The notes below the pieces were generated by a model, which was given only the letters and a program-made list of their open reading frames with translations, had not been told where the DNA came from and made no database searches. Below, piece by piece: positions 5,645 to 13,566 of a stretch of 14,897 nucleotides of DNA (position 1 is the stretch's first letter; the number at the start of each line of letters is the position of its first letter). Position numbers and translations under genes: made by a program. Source of the DNA: Bryobacterales bacterium (GTDB lineage: Bacteria; Acidobacteriota; Terriglobia; Bryobacterales; Bryobacteraceae); the NCBI GenBank assembly GCA_003132865.1, contig PKYZ01000526.1, positions 1-14,897 on the forward strand, read 5' to 3'.

Positions 5645-6928
5645 TCACGAAGAAGGGATCTGTGCTTCGATGGGCGGCTCGGGAGTGAAATGGTTCGGCC
5701 CATCGAGCATTCGATCCTTGAACCAACCGTCCAGTTCTGCATTTGTCTTGAACCCCGCAAAAGCTGGCGATACGGCAAGTAACGCAAGGGCGGTTGTGCA
5801 ATAGAAAAACAGCAATGCCATCTCTCGGGGTGAGACGCCGTATTGCCCGGCATGCACAATTCTTGACCGCCGTTCATAAAAGTCACTGACCGTCTTTACG
5901 ACCAGTCTCCGGCCGTCTAAACCATTGCCGATCAGGTGGGCGACTCGGCTTGCGAGTTGATATGTCAACTCCGACTTGTTTTCTTTCCCCAATACAACAC
6001 TTTCAAGGGCAATCGCAAGCATCAAGAAACTTCGCTCCGGGTGTAAATCGACGCATGCCGCTCCTGCAAACTGATACCCCAATAAAAGACGCTGGCTAAA
6101 TTCAGTCGCGGGACCGGCAAGCATCTGGCTGATTCTTTTGCCCAATTTGTCCTTCAGAAGACCATCGAGATCGACCCCCATTAGGGGGAATTTGTGATTG
6201 TGACCAGATTGTCGGATTGATCCCATCGAGTCGCTGGAGGGGCCGACCCTGCAGGCGGAATACGAGCGCCAGGTGATGTTTGATCGAGACACTTGAATCC
6301 ATGAGGGCACTTCCTGCGAGCAGAGCGCATTCAAGATCATGAGGTGCTCATCAAGGATCTTGTAGGCCCGTAGAAGGGCCGACTCGTCATCGATCGCTTC
6401 GGTCTCCATTCTGGCAAAGATCTGAGCTCCCGTCGGAAAATCCGGGAAACTAACAGCGAGGTCTGCTTTGCCCATGTCCTCGCCTAAGAACAGAATCTTC
6501 CCAAAGGTTAAGCCTGCGCAGCTCACGTGAATCCCGTAAACGAGAATATCGACTACCCAGGTGGAAGGATCTTGGCGGAATCGCTCAGACGCCTTCTCGA
6601 TGGCCGCCCGAACACCATCTTTGCGCTGTTCGGGCGCCAAATCCATAACACTGCGGGCGAAGGCCCAAACCACTTCATCGACGCTCAACCTGCTCCACAG
6701 GCCCTCGGGTTCCGTCATCTTCGTGATGTCATCCAGCGCTTGAGAACAGTCTTCGGCCACTCGTTGGGGCATGATGGCTCCCCCTCGGATCGTGGGTAGC
6801 GAAGCCGGGAGTTTTGATTGGCGCTCTTCGGGACTCGGCGCATCCTGGATATCGGTTATCTTCTTCGCCAAACCCACGAGTATCTGTTTGACTGTTCCTG
6901 CGTTCATGGCTTGTTTCACAACACCCAT
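5645..6928 (-). CDS. Apea-like HEPN domain protein, candidate defence RNase
   Basis: A 427-residue protein whose C-terminal part (about 285-395) matches the Apea-like HEPN pattern. It has FLMLAIALESVVLG, LTYQLASRVAHLIG (321-334), then a helix ending YERRSRIVHAGQ (351-362). The last contains the HEPN catalytic-type R-x4-H (Arg354 to His359), followed by a hydrophobic helix. HEPN proteins with this motif are commonly metal-independent RNases in toxin-antitoxin, abortive-infection and CRISPR systems. The N-terminal 270 residues show no domain I recognise. There is no signal peptide or clear membrane anchor. The segment looks less GC-rich than its neighbours: 31 G/C of 60 in 6061-6120 against 41 of 60 in 8161-8220. 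The start may be the ATG at 6928 or the one at 6907, and neither has a strong Shine-Dalgarno. It precedes hicBA on the same strand by 212 bases. Confidence 0.72.
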   Translation of the reverse strand: MGVVKQAMNAGTVKQILVGLAKKITDIQDAPSPEERQSKLPASLPTIRGGAIMPQRVAEDCSQALDDITKMTEPEGLWSRLSVDEVVWAFARSVMDLAPEQRKDGVRAAIEKASERFRQDPSTWVVDILVYGIHVSCAGLTFGKILFLGEDMGKADLAVSFPDFPTGAQIFARMETEAIDDESALLRAYKILDEHLMILNALCSQEVPSWIQVSRSNITWRSYSACRVGPSSDSMGSIRQSGHNHKFPLMGVDLDGLLKDKLGKRISQMLAGPATEFSQRLLLGYQFAGAACVDLHPERSFLMLAIALESVVLGKENKSELTYQLASRVAHLIGNGLDGRRLVVKTVSDFYERRSRIVHAGQYGVSPREMALLFFYCTTALALLAVSPAFAGFKTNAELDGWFKDRMLDGPNHFTPEPPIEAQIPSS

Positions 6929-7029
6929 TCTCGCGCAAATGAGCCTTTACAGCCTCGGTGCCGAGTGCGCCCTTCCCTCAAAGAACGCCCGCGTTACAGT
7001 GTCATTGCATCCGCATCCGGCGACTCAAG

Positions 7030-8835
7030 TCACTTTCCAGCCACCGAAAAAGCCAGCAGCACATTCCCCGCAATCTCCCCAAACATGCCATAGCCAGAAT
7101 TCACGTACAACGTCCCCCCCACCACCGTCGGCCCGGGACCGTCGAGCGAGCCGCCCTTGGCCTTCACTCCGTTCACGGACTGATACTCCACCGCGGTGTC
7201 TACGTCCCAGATGATCCGCCCATCGGCGGTCGCATACGCGCGCAGGTGGCCGTCCAGCGCACCCGAGAACACCACTCCCGGAATCACCGTTACGGCCGCC
7301 GACTGCGCCGGGCTGCATCCGGACTTATCGCCGCATCCGGGCGCAGGTGTGTACCAGACGCGCTCTCCGGTCTCGAGCTTCAGTGCGAACATCCCGCCAG
7401 CCTCGCTGAGATTCTTGGTAGCGTAGTGGTCCGAGACAGCCACATAGACATTCTGGCCGTCCGACGCGTTGCCCCACTGCACTCCTCCGAGCGGACCGCC
7501 CTTGCCCACGCGCGTCTGCCACAACACTTCGCCCTGTTGATCCGGATCGATCGCATGCACCATGCCGGACTTCTGCCCGGCCACCAGCGCGCGCTTGCCG
7601 TTCGGCAGATCCACCAGGTTCGGCGAGCAACCGAAATCGAAGTCCGGACCCTTGGCTTCCGGGCAATTGTCTCCGGTGGGGCAGCCGAGGTTGTAGGCGT
7701 CGCCCTCGGTCAACTGGCGCGACCAAAGCAGCTTCCCGGTGTCCATATCGAAAGCCATAAACGCGTCGCTGGTGCGTGGGGCCGGATCCGAGTAGGCGTC
7801 GCCGGTGGTCACATAAACGGCGCGCTTCTTCGGATCGATGGTGGGCGACGACCACACGCCCGCGCCCGATGGCCCCCAAAGCTGCGTGCCCTGCCTGTTC
7901 TTGCGCACCGGATGGGGCGCTTCCGCGATGGTGTAGCTCTTCCAGAGCTGCTTGCCCGTGGCCGCATCCAGGGCGGTGAGTGCGCCGCGAAACTTGCAGC
8001 ACTCGTATTTGGGCAATGCGCCGGTCACCTCCTCATACGATGAATCCGGCACATACAGCCGGCCGTCGTAGAGCGCCGGCGCTCCGGTGATCATGGCGGC
8101 CGGATGCTCTTCCACACGCACTTTCCACAGCAGCGCGCCAGTGGCCGCATCCACCGCATAGGCTTGCGCACGCTGGTCGCCGAAATACGCCACCCACTTC
8201 GTGCCCACCGGCCCGATGCTGATGGCGCTGCGCACCGGCCCATCGGCTTTGAACATCCAGTAGATGCAGCCGGTGTTCGCATCGAGCGAATATACCTTGC
8301 CCGAGTCGCTGCCGGCGAAGATGCGCCCACCCACCACCGTCGGCTGCGCGAATGCCTTGCCTGCGCCCGGGAAGCCGAACGCCCACTTCAGTTTCAATTG
8401 CGGAACCTGATCCGCGCGCAAGCCCGCCATGGCCGCTGGCTGCATGCGGCGATTGGCCGTATCCACGCCCCAGCCGTTCCAGTAAGGGCCGGAGAACGGC
8501 TTATCGAAAGCCGGCGCCGGCTCAGTGCAGAACCCTTGCTTGGGCGCCTCGTCGGAGCCGAAGGCCTTACCACCGGTGACGAACATGGCCACGGCGCGCG
8601 CCTCCACCGGTGTGAGCGCCTTGCCCTGCTCCGCCATCTTGCCGGTAGTGAGCGCCGCCAGGACGCGCTCGGGAGTCAACAGGCTCAGCGCGAGGAGCTG
8701 CGCCGCGCGCCCCACGCCTTTGTCGTGACACTGCGCGCAATACTTCAGGTAGACCGCGCCGCCATCCTGCGCCAAGGCCGCCGCGCAACTCGCTAATACA
8801 AGTACTGAAACTCGGGATGCAGCAATAAACTCCAC
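7030..8835 (-). CDS. PQQ-dependent cytochrome c dehydrogenase, polyvinyl-alcohol-dehydrogenase type
   Basis: A periplasmic quinohemoprotein of 601 residues. Residues 1-22 form a signal peptide (hydrophobic core VSVLVLASCAAALA). A class I cytochrome c domain follows with heme site CAQCH (33-37) and likely axial Met67 in TTGKMAEQGKALTPVEA. An eight-bladed PQQ propeller fills about 115-600, with repeats such as GGRIFAGSDSGKVYSLDA and the vicinal cysteines CC278-279 in KYECCKFRG, typical of quinoprotein alcohol dehydrogenases. The end, GNVLLAFSVAGK, is the normal family end. It would oxidise an alcohol (PVA, or more likely an unknown natural polyol) and pass electrons to the heme. The GTG at 8835 is supported by GGAGG 7 bases upstream and leaves a complete signal peptide. 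The gene overlaps the upstream DUF1549/1553 gene by 43 bases, so the two are probably co-expressed. The substrate is unknown. Confidence 0.92.
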   Translation of the reverse strand: MEFIAASRVSVLVLASCAAALAQDGGAVYLKYCAQCHDKGVGRAAQLLALSLLTPERVLAALTTGKMAEQGKALTPVEARAVAMFVTGGKAFGSDEAPKQGFCTEPAPAFDKPFSGPYWNGWGVDTANRRMQPAAMAGLRADQVPQLKLKWAFGFPGAGKAFAQPTVVGGRIFAGSDSGKVYSLDANTGCIYWMFKADGPVRSAISIGPVGTKWVAYFGDQRAQAYAVDAATGALLWKVRVEEHPAAMITGAPALYDGRLYVPDSSYEEVTGALPKYECCKFRGALTALDAATGKQLWKSYTIAEAPHPVRKNRQGTQLWGPSGAGVWSSPTIDPKKRAVYVTTGDAYSDPAPRTSDAFMAFDMDTGKLLWSRQLTEGDAYNLGCPTGDNCPEAKGPDFDFGCSPNLVDLPNGKRALVAGQKSGMVHAIDPDQQGEVLWQTRVGKGGPLGGVQWGNASDGQNVYVAVSDHYATKNLSEAGGMFALKLETGERVWYTPAPGCGDKSGCSPAQSAAVTVIPGVVFSGALDGHLRAYATADGRIIWDVDTAVEYQSVNGVKAKGGSLDGPGPTVVGGTLYVNSGYGMFGEIAGNVLLAFSVAGK

Positions 8836-11135
8836 AGAAGATCCTCCAAAGCCGCCGGCGCCAGTTTGCCGCCCGCAAAGTATTTCTTTACGATGCGTGC
8901 CTCCGCCGAGTTCGGCTTTCGTGCGAAAAGTTGCAAATAGAGCCGCCGGCCCGCCTCGTTGACGCTCTTGAACGGCGGTGGCGCGGGCACCGGCGGCGGC
9001 CCCGAGACGCGCACCAGCCGCTCGCGATCGGGCTCCGCGGCGAAAATGAAGAAGCGTACGGCGCCCTCGATATCGTCGGGCAAGGAGCGGTCGTCGAGGG
9101 CCACGCGGCCGCGTATCCGCGTGTAGCCGAGCCCGTCAATCGGAATCGCCAGGCGGCTGCCCGGCGGCATGCTGACGGCCTCCCCGACGGGTTCCTTGTT
9201 CGAAGTCAGCGGCTGCCGCGCAAACTCGGCGGGTGCCAGATCCGCCAGCTTTTTCGAGCCTTGCGGACCGCTGAGTTCCACCTGGACCCAGCCCGCCACG
9301 GTGCGCGGGAGATCGTATGAACCGGCATCCTCCTCCAGCAGCCACAATTGCTTCAGGCCGGAGATGTCGATATCGAAATTCACCGCGCCTTTGCGCAGCC
9401 TGCCGCTATCGAACAGGTTCTCCGGCGGACCCAGAGGGTACCCCGGCAGTTGACCCAGCAATCGCAGCGCGCCCCGCCGCAGCGCGTTTTCCAGACTCGC
9501 GCCGTTGACCAGTTCCAGCGCCTGGAATGTGGTCGGGCGATTATCGCGCGTGGTGAAGACCTGGTCGCGAATGGGCCGGCCCAGCGCCAAGGCGAGCGGC
9601 GACGCCTTGAACTGCCAGTCGCGTGCCGGAATGGCCGCCTTATCCTTTTCGGCGTTTTTCTCGAACGGGCGCCATTCCCCGGTGATGGCCGACACGGTAT
9701 CGGCGAACTCCTCTGCGGAGAGCCGCCGCACCCGCGGCCCGCGAAACACGTACGGCTTCTCGGGTTGCTCGGCGCTGACGGCCGCCGGCAATTGATACGC
9801 CTTCGAAGTCATCAGCAGCCGCAGCAGGTATTTCAGATCGCTGCCGTGCGCGGTGAAGTCGGATGCCAGCCAGTCGAGCAGGTCCCCGTTCCACGGCTCG
9901 CCATCCATCTCGTCCACGGGTTCCACCAGGCCGCGTCCGAACAGTTTTTGCCAGTAGCGATTGACGATGGTGCGCGCCACGCGGCCATTCCTCGGATCGG
10001 TGAAAAATCGCGCGGCGGCGGCGTGCCGTTCGGCGAGCGTGGCATCCTCGGGCACCGCGCCCAGCTCGGGATAGAGCAGTTGCGGCCCCGTGTACGTGCC
10101 GGTCTTGACGTCGCAACGCACCAGTTCCAACCGGCTCTGGGGCGCGAACAACGCCGCCATGCCATACGACTCGCGCAGCTTGTACCGGTTGATGAAACTG
10201 TCGTGGCAGGAGGCGCACTTCAGATTGATCCCGAGGAAAATCTGCGCGGTGTTCTGCGCCGCCTGCATGTAAGGTGTCTGGCTGGCGTTGATGTCGCCGC
10301 GCCAGTTGACGCCGATCAGAAAACCGTCCGGGTCGCTCTTCTCCACCGGGTTCACCAACGCCGCGATCGTCTTGTCGTAAGGCAGGTTGCGTTCCAACGC
10401 GCCGAGCAGCCAATCGGTGATGGACTTGCGCTCGCCCGCATAGTCGCTGCCTTGGTCGTTGCGCAGCACGTCATTCCACCAACTGATCCAATGTTCCGCG
10501 TAGGGCTTGGAATCGGCGAGCAGCGCATCGATCAGCCGCGCACGTTTGCCGGGTCGGCGGTCGTGAAGGAACGCATCCAATTGCGCGGGTGTCGGTGGCA
10601 GGCCCCACAGGTCGAAGTAGACGCGCCGGGCGAATCGCGCGTCGGGGGCCACGGCGGGAAAGGACATCGCATGCTTCGCGAAGTATGCCGCGATGAAGCG
10701 ATCGACGGGATGCTGCTCGGTGCCTGGGGGAGGCTCGGGCTGGCGGGGCGTGATCGGGGCGACCCATCCGGGTTTCTCCGGGGGCGTCTCCGGCCAAACC
10801 GCGCCCGCGTCGATCCAGGCGCGCAAAGTCGAAATCTGGACCGCCGTCAGCGGCTCGCCGGAAGCCGGCATGATGCCGCCGCGCTGCCCGGAGACCTTCT
10901 CGATCAGCAGACTGGCGCCGCTATTGCCGGGCACTATCGCCGGACCGCTCGCGCCACCGGTGAGCACCAACGCGCGGCTGGCGACCGACAGTCCCGCCGC
11001 GGGCTTTGCGCCGCCATGGCAGGGGGCGCACCGCGCCGCCAGAATGGGATGGACTTCGGTGTCGAAGTCCACCGCCTGCGCCAAGCTGGGCAATGCCAGC
11101 AGGGCTGCCGCGCGGATGATGCGGGGGAGATGCAT
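8793..11135 (-). CDS. Exported DUF1549/DUF1553 protein with cytochrome c-like (PSCyt1/PSCyt2/PSD1) domains
   Basis: A 780-residue protein with signal peptide MHLPRIIRAAALLALPSLAQA. The first domain has a heme c motif CAPCH (36-40) and GGIMP near 87-91, a likely distal Met ligand (PSCyt1). DUF1549 (about 143-355) has FARRVYFDLWGLPPTP and a second CxxCH, CASCHDSF (307-314). DUF1553 (about 385-650) has NRYWQKLFGRGLVEPVDEMD and LKYLLRLLMTSKAYQL. The C-terminus ends LLHPEFQYLY, typical of the family. These proteins pair with DUF1501 in Planctomycetes and Acidobacteria; their reaction is not established. The ATG at 11135 was chosen over the one at 11198 because it gives a clean signal peptide and lies downstream of a TATAAT. 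No Shine-Dalgarno is present. Its last 43 bases overlap the PQQ dehydrogenase gene. Confidence 0.92.
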   Translation of the reverse strand: MHLPRIIRAAALLALPSLAQAVDFDTEVHPILAARCAPCHGGAKPAAGLSVASRALVLTGGASGPAIVPGNSGASLLIEKVSGQRGGIMPASGEPLTAVQISTLRAWIDAGAVWPETPPEKPGWVAPITPRQPEPPPGTEQHPVDRFIAAYFAKHAMSFPAVAPDARFARRVYFDLWGLPPTPAQLDAFLHDRRPGKRARLIDALLADSKPYAEHWISWWNDVLRNDQGSDYAGERKSITDWLLGALERNLPYDKTIAALVNPVEKSDPDGFLIGVNWRGDINASQTPYMQAAQNTAQIFLGINLKCASCHDSFINRYKLRESYGMAALFAPQSRLELVRCDVKTGTYTGPQLLYPELGAVPEDATLAERHAAAARFFTDPRNGRVARTIVNRYWQKLFGRGLVEPVDEMDGEPWNGDLLDWLASDFTAHGSDLKYLLRLLMTSKAYQLPAAVSAEQPEKPYVFRGPRVRRLSAEEFADTVSAITGEWRPFEKNAEKDKAAIPARDWQFKASPLALALGRPIRDQVFTTRDNRPTTFQALELVNGASLENALRRGALRLLGQLPGYPLGPPENLFDSGRLRKGAVNFDIDISGLKQLWLLEEDAGSYDLPRTVAGWVQVELSGPQGSKKLADLAPAEFARQPLTSNKEPVGEAVSMPPGSRLAIPIDGLGYTRIRGRVALDDRSLPDDIEGAVRFFIFAAEPDRERLVRVSGPPPVPAPPPFKSVNEAGRRLYLQLFARKPNSAEARIVKKYFAGGKLAPAALEDLLWSLLLHPEFQYLY
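8843..8847 (-). promoter_or_regulatory. Ribosome binding site deciding the PQQ dehydrogenase GTG start
   Basis: GGAGG on the minus strand ends 7 bases before the GTG at 8835. It lies inside the coding part of the upstream DUF1553 domain. It is the strongest Shine-Dalgarno seen in the window and fixes an otherwise doubtful start inside the overlap. Confidence 0.7.
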
Positions 11136-11156
11136 GCGAAGGAGTGCCGGTCCACA

Positions 11157-11185
11157 ATTATATAGCGATGCGGGGCGGGCTTTCA
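11157..11185 (-). promoter_or_regulatory. Candidate promoter of the DUF1549/1553-PQQ operon
   Basis: Minus strand: a perfect TATAAT at 11162-11157, with TGAAAG (11185-11180, weak match to TTGACA) 17 bases upstream. Transcription would start near 11150, about 15 bases before the ATG at 11135. That supports this start over the upstream one. Confidence 0.4.
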
Positions 11186-11507
11186 GATAAGGGCGCATAA
11201 TGGTCTAGCGGCTATCCATTGCGATGCGTCCGCGTATTGCTGCGCGTTCGCCGATGGGCGTCGCATCGTAGCCGGCGACCAAGGCGGCCACGTATATTTT
11301 CTCGTGCTCGAGGAAGGAACCGCATGCGCATCTTCCTGAGCTACCGACACGACCAAGCTGGAGATCGCCAACCCAGCGGCCACAAATATCGGCAGTGGCG
11401 TTTAACTTCAAAACGATGCGATTTCCGACAAGCGCGTAAGTGAATGTGCAGCAACATACGCATTGAGCAAGCGAACGCAGTGCCAGCCGTGCTAATAATC
11501 TAATATT
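11186..11507. other. About 320 bases with no intact gene
   Basis: Between the divergent DUF1549 and TMTC-like genes. Frames open on both strands are short and show no conserved domain. The only recognisable item is a TIR-like N-terminus at 11324. The last 20 bases before the TMTC-like gene are AT-rich (TAATAATCTAATATT) and may hold its promoter. Confidence 0.4.
11324..11443 (+). pseudogene. TIR-domain N-terminal remnant
   Basis: An ATG with a good purine-rich site (AGGAAGGA at 11311-11318, 5 bases upstream) opens a 39-residue frame starting MRIFLSYRHDQ. This is the typical first strand of bacterial TIR domains. The rest, AGDRQPSGHKYRQWRL and on, has no TIR features and the frame stops early. 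It could be the 5' stub of a deleted TIR gene or a chance match of about ten residues. No further TIR motif was found in the other frames downstream. Confidence 0.3.
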
Positions 11508-13232
11508 GTGGCACAGAGCGCCGTGCAGAAAGCTCGCGTCCGAACCCGTCGCCGCGACGCCCCAGTTAAGTCAATCCCGATTGGCCGGCTGGCGGCCATC
11601 GTCATGTTTGCCGCTTTTGCGGTAGAGCTGAATCTCTACTCTTCGACGCTCGGCGCGCCATTTGTCTTCGACGACTTCGTCTTGCCGTTTCAGCAAGGAT
11701 CTCCGCACCTGTTGGCGTGGGTATCGGGAGTGCGGCCTTTCCTGATGTTGACCTATTGGTTGAACGCCAGGATGTCAGGTGACTCGCCGCTGGGTTATCA
11801 TCTCTTGAATCTTATTATTCACGCGGCCAATACAGGCCTGGTATTTCTCGTACTAAGCCGATTGCTTGCAATATCCGGCGGTGTGAGCGCGCGGGCGGTG
11901 AGGATCGCGTCGATGATCGGAGCCGCAGTCTTTCTTATCCACCCGCTGCAGACTGAGTCAGTCAGTTATGTCGCGGGCCGGTCGGAGAGCCTGGCGGCAT
12001 TTTTTGTCCTGCTGGCGTATGTAGTGTTTCTGTACCGGCGCCAGGAGGCCATTTCATGGGTGGAAACCGCGATGGTGCTGACGCTTTTCGCACTCGGTGT
12101 AACTGCCAAGGAGAACGCGGTCAGCTTGGCGGGAGTACTCGTTCTCACGGACGTGTACTGGCCCCGGGCATTCTCGGCGCGGGGATTACGAATCAATTGG
12201 AAGCTCTATGCGGCAATGGCGGCGGGCGTGATAGTGGCCGTGTGGAAGGTCTTTCGAATGCTCGCCGCGGCGCCATCGGCGGGCTTTTCACTTCCCGGCG
12301 TCACCTGGTACCAATATGGATTCACGCAGGCTCGGTCGTTTTTTACCTACGTGCGGCTGGCAGTGATTCCGGTCGGCCAATCGATCGATCACGACTATCC
12401 GGTTTCGCATACTATCCTGGAACATGGCGCCATCTTCTACCTGGCCGCATTGGCGGGGCTGATCGCACTATGCTATGCATGGCGAAGGCGATATCCCCTG
12501 GCGTGCTTTGGCTTGTTTCTGACTTTGATCCTGCTGGCGCCGACCTCATCGATCGTGCCTATCCTCGATCCACTTGTGGAACGGCGGATGTACCTGCCGC
12601 TAATAGGGCTGATTCTGATCGGATGCGAAATAGCAAGGCACATTCGGGTGCGGCCCTTCACGGGTTACGCAGTATGCGGCGCGATACTGGCTATGTTCTA
12701 CGTGCTGTGCTACCAGCGCAACCTGTTATGGGCCGAACCGTCTCAGCTTTGGGCGGAGGCCGCTCTGGCATCCACAAGCAACAGCCGGCCGTACGCGAAC
12801 CTGGTGGACCAACTGGTGCAGGAGCGGCGCTGCAGCGTGGCGATTCCATATCTGCAGCACGCAGAGCAAGCTCTGCCGGATGACTACTTGATGGACTTAG
12901 CTTGGGGCCGCACTCTGGAGTGCATGGGGCAGAACGACCAAGCGCTCCGGAGGCTGCTGCGAGCGGCGCAGATCCGGCCGTGTTCAGAGGTGTACAGGCT
13001 GATTGGTTTGCTGTACGGCGAAATGGGAAGACCGGTGGAAGCCGGTGTGGCCTTGCGCAGAGCGGTTGCTCTCGACTCGCAGTCGCGGCGGGCTCGCGGC
13101 GCTCTGGCGCTTTGGAACAAGTGGATGAACGGCCAAGCGGCCGCGGAGAAGAAGCACGGAGCGATCCCCGTTGTTGCTCCGCCTGGCGGCACGGCGCCCG
13201 CGGGAATGCAACCTGTGCGCAAAGTGCAGTGA
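11508..13232 (+). CDS. TMTC-like GT-C membrane glycosyltransferase with C-terminal TPRs
   Basis: A 574-residue protein with about ten membrane segments (first at about 27-46, last at about 385-402) and a soluble C-terminal TPR part (about 428-535). The first extracytoplasmic loop carries the GT-C acidic motif FDD (54-56). The stretch IHPLQTESVSYVAGRSE (144-160) matches the HPxHTExVxxVxGR motif of eukaryotic TMTC protein O-mannosyltransferases, and VERRMYLP (358-365) matches their AERxxYLP. The likely role is transfer of a sugar from a polyprenyl-phosphate donor to an exported protein or glycan; this is inferred from the family. TPRs include EVYRLIGLLYGEMGRPVEAG and end ALDSQSRRARG, followed by a Pro/Gly-rich tail. 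The GTG start at 11508 has no Shine-Dalgarno, and a GTG at 11523 is an alternative. It stands alone, with no glycosylation partner beside it. Confidence 0.83.
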   Translation: MAQSAVQKARVRTRRRDAPVKSIPIGRLAAIVMFAAFAVELNLYSSTLGAPFVFDDFVLPFQQGSPHLLAWVSGVRPFLMLTYWLNARMSGDSPLGYHLLNLIIHAANTGLVFLVLSRLLAISGGVSARAVRIASMIGAAVFLIHPLQTESVSYVAGRSESLAAFFVLLAYVVFLYRRQEAISWVETAMVLTLFALGVTAKENAVSLAGVLVLTDVYWPRAFSARGLRINWKLYAAMAAGVIVAVWKVFRMLAAAPSAGFSLPGVTWYQYGFTQARSFFTYVRLAVIPVGQSIDHDYPVSHTILEHGAIFYLAALAGLIALCYAWRRRYPLACFGLFLTLILLAPTSSIVPILDPLVERRMYLPLIGLILIGCEIARHIRVRPFTGYAVCGAILAMFYVLCYQRNLLWAEPSQLWAEAALASTSNSRPYANLVDQLVQERRCSVAIPYLQHAEQALPDDYLMDLAWGRTLECMGQNDQALRRLLRAAQIRPCSEVYRLIGLLYGEMGRPVEAGVALRRAVALDSQSRRARGALALWNKWMNGQAAAEKKHGAIPVVAPPGGTAPAGMQPVRKVQ

Positions 13233-13566
13233 CTCAACAGATGCTGCCCATGCAGGACCTCTGGGTTCGAAAACCATTCGGCGGCATTGGGCCCCGCAAA
13301 TCTCTGTCGAGACTTTTCCCTCGCCCGGGCACGACGATCCAGGGGCGCCACCCGCCGCGCTATACGCACGCCCGAAAGAACACAACCCAAATTGGCTTTG
13401 TTTGCTCAAATTCGACACCACCCCTCCACCACCCAACTCGCCGAATCCGACGCACAAAAAAGCACAAATCCGCACAGCAACCCATGAAAATTACCGAACG
13501 AACCCAAAAAATGTGGGTATCGCCCTAGCCTCCAGCCCCTAGCCCCGCCTGCTATCATTACCCAAC
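13233..13566. other. 334-base intergenic stretch
   Basis: No gene is supported. The part at about 13375-13515 is rich in A and C on the plus strand with several runs of A (ACAAAAAAG, CCCAAAAAATG). It looks unlike the surrounding GC-balanced sequence and may be a dispersed noncoding repeat. No strong hairpin with a T-tract was seen after the TMTC-like gene. The last bases hold a -10 candidate for the tannase gene. Confidence 0.45.
13550..13558 (+). promoter_or_regulatory. Candidate extended -10 (TGCTATCAT) of the tannase gene
   Basis: TGn-extended -10 with 5 of 6 matches to TATAAT, ending 8 bases before the ATG at 13567. There is no Shine-Dalgarno in the short gap, so the mRNA would be leaderless or nearly so. 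The same nonamer, differing by one base, occurs at 734-726 on the other strand. Confidence 0.35.

Noticed and set aside
5392..5886. 164-codon minus-strand frame bridging the HEPN and hicB genes
   Set aside because: It overlaps the C-terminus of HEPN and the start of hicB in another frame, and its product shows no domain. The region fits an intergenic repeat better.
6958..8043. 361-codon plus-strand frame
   Set aside because: Antisense to the PQQ dehydrogenase; Arg/His-rich with no motif.
9348..11165. 605-codon plus-strand frame
   Set aside because: Antisense to the DUF1549/1553 gene. It is Arg/Gln/His-rich with no domain, a GC-rich shadow.
11183..11411. Two 66-68 codon minus-strand frames upstream of the DUF1549/1553 gene
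   Set aside because: No recognisable domain, only moderate third-position GC, and they overlap each other. Treated as noncoding.
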